Shown here: positions 12,125 to 22,850 of the stretch, piece after piece
Layout: the number at the start of each line of letters is the position of its first letter
Numbering within the stretch: the stretch's first letter is position 1
Assembly: GCA_034509755.1 (NCBI GenBank)
Contig: CM067549.1
Location: forward strand, 47,455,052 to 47,519,051
Reading direction: 5' to 3'
DNA length: 64,000 nt
Source of the DNA: Anisodus tanguticus
Lineage: Eukaryota; Streptophyta; Magnoliopsida; Solanales; Solanaceae
Notes under the pieces: model-generated
Databases searched by the model: none
What the model was told of the DNA's origin: nothing
What the model saw: the letters and a program-made list of their open reading frames with translations, nothing else
Position numbers and translations under genes: made by a program

Positions 12125-13363
12125 TCTTCAATCCCTTATATCCCGGTAGAATTGGGACATACAACAGTTCTAATACAAAACATGTTGTTCTGGATACTCC
12201 ACAATCATCCAATAAAATCATTGCTCTAAGACATGACTCCGACGACAGTGATACTCCAGAACTATTCCAAAACAAAAAACCCTTTGTTAACCATATGGAT
12301 TGGCAAAAACCAATACAACAAGTACAACAACAACAATTACAGATTATTCCTGCCCTAGATTTAGGAATAGTCAAACCCCTTGCTCAATCCCGTTTCAATG
12401 CCTATTCCATTTATAATTGGAAGATAGATGGGATGACCGAATACAATATTCTCAGTTTTCTTCAACAAATGACCATGGCCGCAAATGCCTACAAAAATCA
12501 AAATGGTACGCAAGACAAGACCATTGCGGAACTGCTCATCGCAAGTTTCTCTGGTCAATTGAAAGGTTGGTGGGATAATTATATCGCTGATCAACAAAAG
12601 GAATATATCCTCAATTTCATTAAAACTGATGAAGAAGGAATACCAATCCTTCATGAACAAGGTGAACCCCTACAAGATGCCGTAGCAACCTTGATTCTTA
12701 CAATCTCTTTAAACTTCATAGGAGATTCCTCTCATTTGAAAGATAAAAATGCCGAGTTACTTTCCAACCTCAAATGCAAAAAACTCAGTGATTTCCAATG
12801 GTACAAAAATACATTCTTAACCAGAGTTATGCTCAGGGAAGATTTCAACCAGCCATTTTGGAAAGAGAAATTCCTGGCCGGACTACCTACCATTTTAGGA
12901 GAAAAGGTTAGGAACAAAATCAAAGAGAATTGTGGAAAACAAATTATACCCTACAGTGAGTTTACATACGGACAACTTGTCAGTGTGACTCAACAGGAAG
13001 GTCTAAAGATCTGTCAAGACTTGAAATTACAAAAACACCTCAAACTGGAGCTAAAGAGAACTAAGTGCGAACTTGGAACTTTTAGCAAACAGTTTGATAC
13101 GAATTTCTCAAAACCCTCTTCTAGTTGTAAAGGAAACTGTAGCAAGACTCATAAATCCCTTAAGAGTACTTCAAGATGTTACAAAAGGAGAGATTTCAGC
13201 AAAACCAATGAAGAGTATTACAAAAACCCCTACAAAAATACTCATCATTCCAAAAAACCAAATAGCAAAAAAGCTGATTCCAAATACAAAGACATTACGT
13301 GTTACAAATGTCACAAAAAAGGGTCATACATCAAAATACTGCAAAATGAATAAAAAATTATAG
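12125..13363 (+). pseudogene. viral coat (Gag-like) region, copy 1
   Basis: An open frame from 12295 to 13353 (352 residues) with an upstream continuation to about 12125 in another frame. It holds the coat/nucleocapsid core ('LSFLQQMTMAANAY', 'GWWDNYIADQQ', 'FWKEKFLAGLPTILGEK'), a Lys/Ser/Asn-rich basic segment, and the beginning of a retroviral zinc knuckle 'CYKCHKKG'. One extra G at 13318-13322 shifts frame inside the knuckle, so the last cysteine is out of frame and the protein ends prematurely. This copy keeps a short segment ('LVSVTQQ', about 12975-12996) that copy 2 has lost. Confidence 0.88.
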
Positions 13364-13599
13364 GAATTGAAATCCCACAGATTTCTGATACTGGTTTAAA
13401 AATCTTTTAACCAGTGGTTTACTAAAAAACAGGAGAGAAAATCCACAGATTTCTGATACTGGTTACAACGCAAAGATGTCCTATCACTGCCCCTTGCCCC
13501 ATTGTCTGGGTTACAAGGAAAAAATATCCAGGAAGGACATGCGGGAATCCAAGAAAATTTCCCTGCCAAATCTCCTACCAAAAAATCTCGTTACGAATA
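13364..13599 (+). pseudogene. displaced viral polyprotein fragment
   Basis: Matches 18083-18240 nearly base for base ('ttaaccagtggttta', 'cctatcactgccccttg'), a segment that in copy 2 follows the protease. Here it directly follows the coat region, so protease and RT between them were deleted. The translated piece has 'CPLPHCLGYKEKISRKDMR'. I cannot assign a domain. An internal near-repeat of 'ccacagatttctgatactgg' at 13375 and 13442 marks a small duplication at the junction. Confidence 0.65.
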
Positions 13600-14080
13600 G
13601 GAACAAATCACCGGAGTGGGAAACCCTAGCTGATTCTAGGAAAATCCAATCCAATCACCCTCCTCTACAAGGTATTAAGCTAAACATTCATGGTTGTCAT
13701 GTAGACGTGATTCCTCTTAAGAATCTTGTAGATGATGAAAAAACAAATACAAGAATATCCTCGCACAAATAATTTCACCAATATCAGTTTGAATACCTTA
13801 GAAAAACAACTCTATAGGGTAGAAAAACACATAAAAACCGACCCTTTAGTCACCATAGATTCCACATGTACGACTAAGGATATGAAATTGAAAAGCCAAA
13901 GCCCTATCTTTAAACCCTTTCAGGTGTCCAAAGATGGTGTAAAAAATATCCAGCAAAACAAGTCTGAATTTATTCAGGCTATTGAGGATCAATTGAGTAG
14001 AATTGGGACATCCAACAGTTTTAGTAAAGAACACGTTGTTCCGGATACTCCACAATCATCCAATAAAATCATTGCTCTAA
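13600..14080 (+). pseudogene. N-terminal part of viral coat polyprotein (displaced copy)
   Basis: Parallels 15238-15720: 'NKSPEWETLADSR', 'GIKLNIHGC', 'LEKQLYRVEKHIK', 'LSRIGTSNSF'. It breaks off at about 14080 after 'SSNKIIAL', where sequence switches abruptly to the movement-protein region. A frameshift near 13733 separates two halves. It is either the N-terminal coat-polyprotein or a virion-associated segment; no known motif separates these. Confidence 0.65.
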
Positions 14081-14960
14081 TTACTTTCTCAATCATCCAA
14101 CCTTTTGAAACAATCCAATTACTTTCTCAAAATTCCCTGAAGAGACACAAAGAAAGAAATTATAAATATATCCATATTGGATTAGTCCAAGTAGGGATAA
14201 AATCCCCCACGAAGGAAGGATTAGACACCTCAATCCTTGCTATCTTGTGTGATGCCAGATTCACAAATTTTGAAGATTTCCCATTGAGTTCTGTTGAGTC
14301 TAGTCTCTGCACATGACCAATATCTTTTGACTGTTACCCAAATTTCTTAGTTTCTTTAAATGACAAAAATATCCAAAAATCCATTGTCTTACAAATCAAG
14401 ACACACAATTACCAAATGCTTGAAGGATCGATTCCTGTAGCTATAATTTTTAGAATCCATTACAAAGCTATGACTTCAGCTTTTGCTACAAAAGTCAGAT
14501 ACCATAGTAAGAAAGGCGAAACCCTTCTTTTACAAACAGATCTTTCTAGATCTAACACCGTAATACCAAGACCTATTAGGTGGAAGGACATTACCCTACC
14601 AGACGAATGGATCCTGGAAGGTATAGTTAAACCTGAACCTATAGAGACTTCCCAACCAAATACCCGTCTTAGAGAAATAACTCAATACCAGGATGTAGAG
14701 TCAGTCTATCGTTCCATAGAAAATTTACTTGTAGTAGATACGATGATTCCAGTTCCATAAAAACCCTAGACTTAGGAAGAGTCTCACATATTCCTTCAGT
14801 CATAAATACTCCTTACAAAACAAAACTGAGACATTCTACGTCAGATTTATCCAATCTAAGAAACGGAGACTACTCCAACGAAATACCGAGATCCGTTTAT
14901 GAAATTCCACTGTTAGAGAAAAGATAGAGGACCAAGAACCTACTAGTCCAACTTTTTCCT
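14080..14960 (+). pseudogene. viral movement protein (30K superfamily)
   Basis: Contains the typical beta-rich core: 'YKYIHIGLVQVGIKS' (about 14165-14210), the conserved Asp segment 'ILAILCDARFTNFEDF' (14238-14285), and 'IVLQIKTHN' near 14385. Family knowledge: 30K proteins form or bind tubules at plasmodesmata for cell-to-cell spread. An in-frame TGA at 14314-14316 splits two parts in the same frame (13732-14316 and 14416-14760), and a shift after 14760 breaks the C-terminus. The 5' end is a recombination junction, not a start codon. Confidence 0.8.
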
Positions 14961-15240
14961 CGATTACAGAGAACATAGTAAATGAAATTGGTGTTTTAGA
15001 AAAAGAATTCCAAGTAGATAAGAAATTCCTGCGAAATGATTTTTATGAAAAATACAACCTAGAAAAAAGAATTTGGTTCTTCAAAACCTTTTCAAAAACT
15101 AGGACACAAATACAGGAAAAATTCTACGAGTTTGTTAATGAACATAGGATAAACATCCTTTTCTTTGGCTGGTTCGATTATTATTCGTCAGAAAATTCCA
15201 TTAATTATCCCTTTTCTAGTACAGTAAATCCTGTTACGAC
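14961..15240 (+). pseudogene. spacer between viral movement protein and coat regions
   Basis: Open in one frame with sequence such as 'FFKTFSKTRTQIQEKFYEF' and 'ILFFGWFDYYSS'. It is continuous with the coat polyprotein N-terminus after 15240, so it is probably the linker of an ancestral movement-coat polyprotein. No domain recognised. Confidence 0.5.
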
Positions 15241-17221
15241 TAGGAACAAATCACCGGAGTGGGAAACCCTAGCTGATTCTAGAAAAGTCCAGTCCAACCA
15301 CCCTCCTCTACAAGGTATTAAGCTAAACATTCATGGCTGTCCTGTAGACGCGATTCCTCTTAAGAATCCTGTAGAGGATGAAAAAACAAATACCAAGAAT
15401 ATCCTCGCACAAAACAATTTCACCAATATCAGTCTGAATACCCTAGGAAAACAACTCGATAGGGTAGAAAAACACATAAAAATCAACATTTTAGTCACCA
15501 TAGATTCCACATGTACGACTAAGGATATGAAATTGAAAAGCCAAAGCCCTATCTTTAAACCCTTTCAGGTGTCCAAAGCTGGTGTCAAAAATATCCAGCA
15601 AAACAAGTCTGAATTTATTCAGGCTATTCAGGATCAATTGAGTAGAATTGGGACATCCAACAGTTTTAATACAGAACACGTTGTTCCGGATACTCCACAA
15701 TCATCAAATAAAATCACTGCTCTAACACATGACTCCGACGACAGTGATACTCCAGAACTATTCCAAAACAAAAAACCCTTTGTTAACCATATGGATTGGC
15801 AAAAACCAATACAACAGGTACAACAACAGCAATTACAGATTATTCCTGCCCCAGATTTAGGAATAGTCAAACCCCTTGCTCAATCCCATTTCAATGCCTC
15901 TTCCAATTATGGTTGGAATATAGATGGGATAACCGAATACAATATTCTCAGTTTTCTTCAACAAATGACCATGGCCGCAAATGCCTACAAAACTCAAAAT
16001 GGTACGCAAGACAAGACCATTACGAAACTGCTCATCGCAGGTTTCTCTAGTCAATTGAAAGGTTGATGGGATAATTATCTCGCTGATCAACAAAATGAAG
16101 ATATCCTCAATTCCATCAAAACTGATGAAGAAGGAATACAAATCCTTGATGAACAAGGTGAACCCCTACAAGATGCCGTAGCAACCTTGATTCTCACAAT
16201 CTCTTTAAACTTCATAAGAGATTCTTCACATTTGAAAGATAAAAATGCTGAATTACTTTCCAACCTCAAATGCAAAAAACTCAGTGATTTCCAATGGTAC
16301 AAAAATACCTTCTTAACCAGAGTTATGCTCAGGGAAGATTCCAACCAGCCATTTTGGAAAGAGAAATTCCTGGCCGGACTACCTACCATTTTAGGAGAAA
16401 AGATTAGGAACAAAATCAAAGAGAATTGTGGAAAACAAATTATACCCTACAGTGAGTTTACATACGGACAGGAAGGTCTAAAGATCTGTCAACACCTGAA
16501 ATTACAAAAACAGCTCAAACTGGAGCTAAAGAGAACTAAGTGTGAACTTGGAACTTTTTGCAAACAGTTTGATACGAATTTCTCAAAACCCTCTTCTAGT
16601 TGTACAGGAAACTGTAGCAAGACTCATAAATCCCTTAAGAGTACTTCAAGAGGTTACAAAAGGAGAGATTTCAGCAAAACCAACGAAGAGTATTACAAAA
16701 ACCCCTACAAAAATACTCATCATTCCAAAAAAACAAATACCAAAAAAGCTGATTCCAAATACAAAGACATTACGTGTTACAAATGTCACAAAAAAGGTCA
16801 TACATCAAAATACTGCAAAATGAATAAGAAATTACAAGAATTGAAGCTCGACGATGAAGTCACCCAAAAAATCTCCAATCTTCTCATTGAATCCTCCGAT
16901 TCAAATGTCAAGTCAGAACCTGACTACTTTTCTATGTCTTCTGAAGACAACAAAGCCCTTCAAATAGATGAATTGCTCACAAGCAGTTCTTCTAAAAATC
17001 CTGATAAGGGTAAGGGAAAACTTGTTTGTGTTTTAGCCAAGGATCAAGAATTAATGTTAGAGATGGTTCAACACATAGATGTCGAACATCAAAAAGATTA
17101 TTTGAATAAACTCCTCAAATCCTTTACAAACGAGAAAAAAGATTTCAAAAATACGATTTTGTCAAATACCTCCAAAAATACCTACGACTTGACCAAAATC
17201 CTAAAAAGGGTAAAAGGATGA
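15241..17221 (+). pseudogene. viral coat (Gag-like) region, copy 2
   Basis: More complete than copy 1. It has the N-terminal segment (15241-15800), the coat core (15800-16490), the basic region, and an intact CCHC knuckle C-x2-C-x4-H-x4-C at about 16777-16818 ('CYKCHKKGHTSKYC'). It continues with an acidic Ser-rich tail and a terminal region ending at the stop at 17219-17221. Defects: a TGA within 'GWWDN' at about 16064 (Trp to stop) and a frame change before 16187. An in-frame deletion near 16470 removes residues present in copy 1. The CCHC knuckle of plant pararetrovirus coats binds RNA/DNA during packaging. Confidence 0.88.
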
Positions 17222-17469
17222 AAGAATCCAAAGAAACCCCAGTTCTAGAACTCCAGAAAGAGGTGAAACATATCAAAGTAGAGATCAAGGCTCTACGAGA
17301 AAAACAAGAACAAGACTCTCTTCTACTAAAAACAGTCCTTTCAAAAACTCAGGATAATTCTGAATCTAGTTCTGAGTCCGACAACTCCGACTCTGAAAAT
17401 CCAGAAGAACCTCTTGACAACCCTTTTCTTGAAGAGGTCCCACAAGAATTCCTTGTTGTCTTAAGATAG
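17218..17469 (+). CDS. small viral coiled-coil ORF overlapping coat stop
   Basis: 83 residues. The start ATG at 17218 overlaps the coat stop as ATGA, the arrangement typical of caulimovirid ORF junctions translated from one polycistronic RNA. The N-terminal half is charged with heptad-like spacing ('LQKEVKHIKVEIKALREK'), suggesting a coiled coil. The C-terminal half is Ser/Asp/Glu-rich ('SESDNSDSENPEEP'). It ends right before the protease region and could be the N-terminal extension of a protease-RT polyprotein, since the stop at 17467-17469 may be a decay product. Function unknown. Confidence 0.5.
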   Translation: MKESKETPVLELQKEVKHIKVEIKALREKQEQDSLLLKTVLSKTQDNSESSSESDNSDSENPEEPLDNPFLEEVPQEFLVVLR

Positions 17470-17479
17470 ATCACGTCCA

Positions 17480-18060
17480 AGAAATATCTTGTTCAAATTA
17501 ACCCTTAAATTCTCAAGTAATTTTAGAATTAATACTATTGCTATTTTTGACACTGGTGTTGATCTGAATTGCATAAAAACAGGTCTAATACCTAATAAAT
17601 TTCATGAAAATACCCAGGAAACTCTAGCTAGCGGCTAGTAACACAAAGCTAGAAATCAATTCCCAAACCAGTGCGTCCGTTATTATTAATGGAGTTTCTA
17701 TAGCAACATTGTTTGTCTTAGTAAAAGACATTCACAACTCTGTTATCTTAGGAACACCATTTATAAATTTTATCACCCCGTATAAGGTAGATAATGATTT
17801 CATCTCTTTTGATTCCAATAAAAAAAAATTAAAATTCCTTTTCTGACAAAACCAAAAGCTAGTTATCTCAATCTGATTAAACCTTATTCTTGTCACCTAG
17901 GCGAATTAAGGAATAGTTTTTAGATCAGAATTATGAATCCCCTAGAAACTATGATACCCGTTCCATCAAATTGATTGATTCCTTTGCATACATAATTTTT
18001 TCGCATAATTTACAATATCAAAAACAGTTTCAAAACATCGCATTAAAAATATTTTCTGCA
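17480..18060 (+). pseudogene. viral aspartic protease region
   Basis: Retropepsin signature 'AIFDTGVDLNCIKTGLIP' at about 17537-17592, and downstream 'VIINGVSIATLFVLVKD' and 'SVILGTPFINFITPYKVD' (17735-17793). The active-site Asp-Thr-Gly is kept, with Val instead of the usual Ala at the next position. Stops near 17638 and 17845 and frame changes between the motifs make it non-functional. RT should follow, but from about 18030 the sequence jumps to a different segment, so RT is deleted here. Confidence 0.8.
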
Positions 18061-18062
18061 AA

Positions 18063-18341
18063 TTGATTCCTGACATTTTATACTTTGAAAATCTTTTAAC
18101 CAGTGGTTTACTCAAAAACAGGAGAGAAAACCCACAGATTTCTGATACTGATTACAACGCAGAGATGCCCTATCACTACCCCTTGCCCCACTGTCTAGGC
18201 TACAAGGAAAAAATATCCAGGAAGGACATGCGGAAATCCGGGCAATACTGTGTCCATGCAATGTGTGGAGCCTTGTTCCAAAAGAGAAAAGATGAGATAC
18301 ATCCACCAATAAATACACCAGTTGTTGCACCACAACAATAA
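18063..18341 (+). pseudogene. post-RNase H viral segment fused after the RT deletion
   Basis: 92-residue frame containing 'LLTSGLLKNRRENPQISDTD', 'PLPHCLGYKEKISRKDMR' and a Cys/Pro-rich end. It is the intact counterpart of 13383-13550. In an undeleted genome it would belong to the end of the polyprotein, just before the next ORF at 18351. No domain recognised. Confidence 0.5.
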
Positions 18342-18350
18342 ACAAATTCC

Positions 18351-19972
18351 ATGGCCCCCAAAAAATCCACAAACGCCAAACCAATAAAAGAAGAAAAAGA
18401 AAAATTCCCTTCCAAATCTCCTGCCAAAAAACGCCTGACATGGTATGACGCAGTTATGAAAGAAGAAAATAAAAATGCCCACTATCTGTGCAGAAAACAC
18501 CAGCAACTCCCGCACAGGAAATAACTGCTGAAAATCTTCTGCAACTCCTTGCGAAATCTCCGGAATTACAGCAGGCATTGTTACAACTTCAGATTCCCAA
18601 ACAAGAAGTTGCTCAAAGCTCAGGAGAGGAAAAAACCTCTCAAAATTTTACAAAAATCGAGAAAGGAGAATCTTCAAAAACCCTTTCTCAAAAACAATTT
18701 TCAAAACTGCAACTTGAGAAAGAAAAATATTCAAAAATCATTTCTCAAAAACAATTTTCAAAAAATCAACTTGTGGTACCACAAGTCCCCAAAAAACCTG
18801 CTCATAAATTTTTCATAAAACCGTTTTTTTAAAATATTGGGACTCTTGAAAAATGATTTTTTAATGAAGACCCTTTATTAGCATTACAAAATTATTTTGG
18901 AGCACAATGGTTTTACAAATCATGGGATATTTTTAAAAATCCATAGTTTTACCATGCTATCCTTAAAATCTCAGGATCAGCAACAATAAAATATAATTAT
19001 TTTAAAAATAACTCAGTTCCCTATTATTCCATGTGCAAAATGCTTAATATAATTGCTCCAGGCGATTGGGGGAATGATCTGCCTCAACTCCTAAATTTCC
19101 CAGATACCTATAAAAATGAACCATTTTTTTATATTCCTTTTAATTACTGGGATTACCAACAAGCTTAGTTCAATTCCTTATTTATTCAAAATATCAACCA
19201 AAGCCACACTTGACTTTTCCATTTTGATACCTCATGTAATCCATCACAATTCTCAACATGGTGGAATTCACGGTGGGAACAATTCGGATCCACCTTAGAA
19301 ATACAAAAACCAAAAGTCACTAAATCTTCCAGCCTCTTCAAATCCCAATATAAACCCTCTGAGGAAGAAAAACGATTTGTGTCACTACACCTTTTTCATA
19401 TAGAATTCCACTTACCATGGATATTTACATGGTTCGTAGATTATTCGGACAATAAAATCCCAACAATCCAAAGAAGATTCAAAATCAGATGGTGGGACAT
19501 CCTTAAAATACCACTAAGTCTCACACCACAAAATGTTAAATGCCAGAAAATCCATTCCAGTACATGCGCCTATACAAACACCACCGGCACCACTACAAAC
19601 ACCGGAGCAGACCCAATTTCTTTCACGGAAATCCAGATGGCCTCAATGCTTGCAGAGCCCAAAAATCCAGAAGAAATGCAAGCCATAATTCTGAAATTTG
19701 CACCATCTTCATCAAAACAAGGCTCTTCATCAGAGGAAGAAGAACCAGAGATTGATATTGAAGATAGTCTGGTTTTTTGGCAACAGTGGATTCTGAAGAA
19801 AGTTTTCAAAAGAATTCAAAATGCCTGGAGTAGAGTTCGGACAAAATTCTGCTACAAAAGAAAATGCTCGAAAAAGTTGCTTTCAAAAAAGCAAAAAGCA
19901 AAAGCAAAGATTCCAGCAATAATTCAAGAAAATGTCAAAAGGATGAACAGTCATTCTCCACTCGATGAATAG
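18351..19972 (+). pseudogene. viral 3' ORF, copy 2
   Basis: Begins at ATG 18351 with a basic, Lys/Pro-rich N-terminus ('SPAKKRLTWYDAVMKEE'). It then has Gln/Lys/Phe repeats ('QKQFSKLQLEKEKY', 'QKQFSKNQL', 18680-18765) and an aromatic middle ('FNYWDYQQA', about 19140). Conserved Trp-rich and 'HLPWIFTWFVDYSDN' segments, an acidic 'SSSEEEEPEIDIEDS' stretch (about 19722-19770) and a basic C-terminus ending at 19970-19972 follow. Frameshifts near 18490 and 18830 and stops around 18945-19215 break it. It sits just upstream of the second promoter, as copy 1 does. Role unknown. Confidence 0.7.
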
Positions 19973-20140
19973 TTATTCTCCACTTAGATGAATAGTTAGA
20001 TTCATTTTTAATTACCAAAATGTCATGTAAAACTCCTATAAAAGGAGACTCCATCTCCCTTAGTTAGATAAGCTTTTTTTTCTTACACATTTCTCTTTCT
20101 AAACTTCAGATTTAGAAAAGAAGTGAGAGTTCTTACTAAA
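19930..20140 (+). promoter_or_regulatory. pararetroviral promoter and leader start, copy 2
   Basis: Repeats the module at 11549-11770: 'gatgaa(c/t)agt' units at 19942-20010, TATA box 'cctataaaagg' at 20034-20045, then the pyrimidine-rich initiation region. Transcription would read toward the DCL2 3' end, but the viral leader stops at 20332, so any transcript would run into the duplicated DCL2 flank and oppose DCL2. Confidence 0.65.
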
Positions 20141-20348
20141 TTCCCATTTAGGTTAGATTAAAATTCCATCAAATACCCATATGATTCAGTTCATATGACC
20201 CATATCATATGACCCATATCATATGACTCATATCATATGATCCAAAATATCTTAGAAATTTTCAAGGTATATATTCTTGATAAAATACTTTGTAAATTCT
20301 TTAATATTTTAAATGAATATGATTATGGACGATATATATATATATATA

Positions 20349-20818
20349 TGAAAGAAATCGTTAGTGTGTGATGGATTTGAAGTGGTGGTGGAGTAACAGT
20401 CTTCAACTGGTGCTTTCAGAGTGTAGAAAATCAATTGTTATGGTGTAGTTTGTTTAGAGCGATGATAGATGATAGTTGAAAAAAATGAAATTAGCATAAT
20501 TTCACAAAGTTCAAGCCAAACTCCTAGGTACTTGATTTCATCACAACACCAAATTGGTTAACATAAAATGACGTCTTCATTGTCACATAGTAACAATAAA
20601 TTCAATAGCACAACCAAAACAAACATTGTACTTAAAATAACAACAAAATACAATGGAAGCACACACTCCAAACAATCCTAATAAAGAACCAAAACAAACA
20701 TTGTACTTAAAATAACAACAAAATACAATGGGAGCACACAATCCAAACAATCCTAATAAAGAGTAGAAATCAAACCCTTAAAAATTAAGCATTTCCGGAA
20801 ATGTTGTAACATGAAGTA
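20349..20818 (-). repeat. DCL2 3' flank, duplicated copy (block B)
   Basis: Nearly identical to 22851-23243, which is the sequence immediately downstream of the DCL2 stop codon on the minus strand. Homology ends at 'gtaacatgaagta', about 19 bp before the position of the stop codon, so no coding sequence is included. It contains its own 75-bp tandem duplication (20613-20687 and 20688-20762, starting 'accaaaacaaacattg') that the other copy lacks. Confidence 0.9.
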
Positions 20819-20862
20819 ATATCTTATATAATTAATGGACTCTCAATATAAATATAAGATTC

Positions 20863-21124
20863 GGGCTATCAAGTGTGGGTTCCCAGAAACCCACACCTGA
20901 TACCCTAGATCCATCCCCCGAACCCGGCGGTTGTCGGTGGACTGCTCGAGCTGCACCCGCGGTGAGAGCGGGTCACCGCGTGCCGGCCGGGGGATGGACT
21001 GGGAATGGTTCCTTCGGGGGCCTTCCCCGGGCGTCGAACAGCTAACTCAGAACTGGTACGGATAAGGGGAATTCGACTGTTTAATTAAAACAAAGAATTG
21101 TGATGGTCCCAACGGATGTTTACG

Positions 21125-21158
<34 letters not shown>

Positions 21159-21292
21159 AGTGAAGAAATTCAACCAAGCGCGGGTAAACGGTGGGAGTAA
21201 CTATTACTCTCTTAAGGTAGTCAAATGCCTCGTCATCTAATTAGTGACGCACATGAATGGATTAATGAGATTCCCACTGTCCCTGTCTACTC

Positions 21293-21326
<34 letters not shown>

Positions 21327-21459
21327 CAGAATCAGCGTGGAAAGAAGACTCTGTTGAGCTTGACTCTAGTCCGACTTTGTGAAATGACTTGAGAGGTGTA
21401 GTATAAGTGGGAGCCGAAAGGAGAAAGTGAAATACCACTACTTTTAACGTTATTTTACT
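20863..21459 (+). rRNA. 25S rRNA fragment (nuclear, decayed)
   Basis: About 600 bp with unmistakable large-subunit rRNA sequence: 'ttccccgggcgtcgaacag' (about 21024), 'aactcagaactggtacgg', 'gaagaaattcaaccaagcg', 'tgcctcgtcatctaattag' and 'ggcagaatcagcgtgg'. It stops at 'aacgttattttact'. Many differences from a functional gene are C-to-T or G-to-A changes, consistent with deamination of methylated cytosines. It is a partial, isolated copy, not an rDNA unit. Confidence 0.95.
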
Positions 21460-22297
21460 CCCCTCTTCATGAATATAAGTTTGTGTAAGTTGTGAGTGTG
21501 TTTTCGTCATAAAGAAGTGGCAAGACGATAATCGAAAGTTGTAAATCGATTGTTAGGTTGTGATTTTTGGGCTGATATTGTTGTAATAAGGTGCTAGAGA
21601 TATGGATGGATGGTGTATACGAACTCTTGTCGTTGTTGTGACCTTGAACGGACATGAAGTAGGAAGGAATTTCGTTTAGTTGAATTATATAACGAGTTTG
21701 TCGTCCGATAAGTTGTTGTGTTTTTCTTAGCTTAACCTTAGTGTTATCATCATCCTTGTAGATTAAGGTGTGTAGGAGGCTTATACCGACACTGTTAGTA
21801 GGGGTTCAACATTAAAAGGTATTTAATGACTATCCTTTCTTTTAAAGCATGAATTCCGAGTCATATGTACCATTTTCTAAAAAAACATGTCTTAGAAATG
21901 TATTTCACTCGTGAATTGATTGTCCCTTGCAGGGAGTACTTTCCTGTCTTATATCATATCATCTCTAGGTAGGGTTGTTAGCTGTTATTCTGAGTGTATT
22001 GTACTTTCTTGTTCTCCCAAATGGAGTATGTCTTGTTCTCCCAAATGGAGTATGTCCAAAAAATTATCGGTAAGGTTGACTAAATATCGTCTAGAAGCAA
22101 GTAAGGCATTTCTAAAAGCAAAAAAGCCAGTAGTGCCATATCTATATATTTATATGAGTTACACTTACCACTAAGCTATAATAGGTGGGCGATGGCCCCT
22201 ATGTGGTGTATATATGCATTGATTACATACCACCAATTGGGCGACAAACATTCATACATGTAACACTACCACCGAGCTATAATCGGTTGGACGATGG

Positions 22298-22356
<59 letters not shown>

Positions 22357-22826
22357 GAGCTACAATCGGTGGGAAATGGATAGTTATATATGTACTTGAG
22401 GATCAGTAAGGGTTTCAGAGTTTCATTGTTCGCCCGAGTGGCATACAAGTTGTTAGGTTGCTTTTTATACCTTGTTTACAGCCTATGCTTTCATATTATC
22501 ATTCAGGCCTTATATACCGATACATTTCATTCGTATTAACATCCCTTTTATCGAGGGCGTTGCGTTTCATGCTGCAGGTTAAGGTAGAGGTACAGATAGG
22601 CCGCCACAATAGGAGCTTGAGAGTTCAGTCGTCCATTGGTAAAGCTTCACTTCTTCTGATGCTACTAAGTCTGAGGTCGTGAGCCGAGTCTTTTGCATAT
22701 GTACAGATGATGGGTAAGTCAGGGCCCTATCCTAACCGTTTCGCGGCTTGAAGACATATTGCATCTGTCTAGATATGTTGTACGACCTTGCCGGCCTCGA
22801 TGTTAATCTGTACGATGACCTTGCCA
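21458..22826 (+). repeat. gypsy-type LTR block A' (second copy)
   Basis: Matches 8309-9575 from 'ctcccctcttcatg' onward. The 5' 560 bp of the LTR present in block A is missing, replaced by the rRNA fragment with a clean breakpoint. Indels separate the copies: A' has an extra segment near 21768-21818 and a duplicated 'cttgttctcccaaatgg' near 22010-22050, and it lacks a stretch near 22742. It ends in the TA tract that leads straight into the DCL2 flank, so it shows the virus-free arrangement. Confidence 0.88.
22301..22354. repeat. long (TA)n microsatellite
   Basis: About 26 TA units within block A'. The corresponding site of block A (9078-9091) has only a handful. Confidence 0.95.
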
Positions 22827-22850
22827 TATATATATATATATGTATATATA

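Larger units (their letters stand above)
9614..20332 (+). mobile_element. endogenous pararetrovirus (Caulimoviridae), rearranged
   Basis: About 10.7 kb of viral DNA, all modules on the plus strand. Order: RT C-terminus and RNase H, 3' ORF, promoter and leader, coat region, displaced fragments, movement protein, coat region again, small coiled-coil ORF, aspartic protease, 3' ORF again, promoter and leader again. Leader, coat and 3' ORF are present twice, while the N-terminal RT is missing everywhere. It is therefore at least two genome units joined head to tail with internal deletions. Frameshifts and stops affect nearly all modules. A CCHC-bearing coat, 30K movement protein, retropepsin, YIDD-type RT and a TATA promoter together identify a caulimovirid. 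Genus is uncertain: solendovirus- or florendovirus-like affinities are plausible but untested. Confidence 0.9.

Noticed and set aside
12093..13581. Minus-strand ORFs opposite the coat region (also 15491-16419)
   Set aside because: They mirror the viral plus-strand frames, recur at the same relative places in both copies only because the DNA is duplicated, and have no domain.
21262..21510. Minus-strand ORF across the rRNA fragment
   Set aside because: Spurious translation of conserved rRNA sequence.
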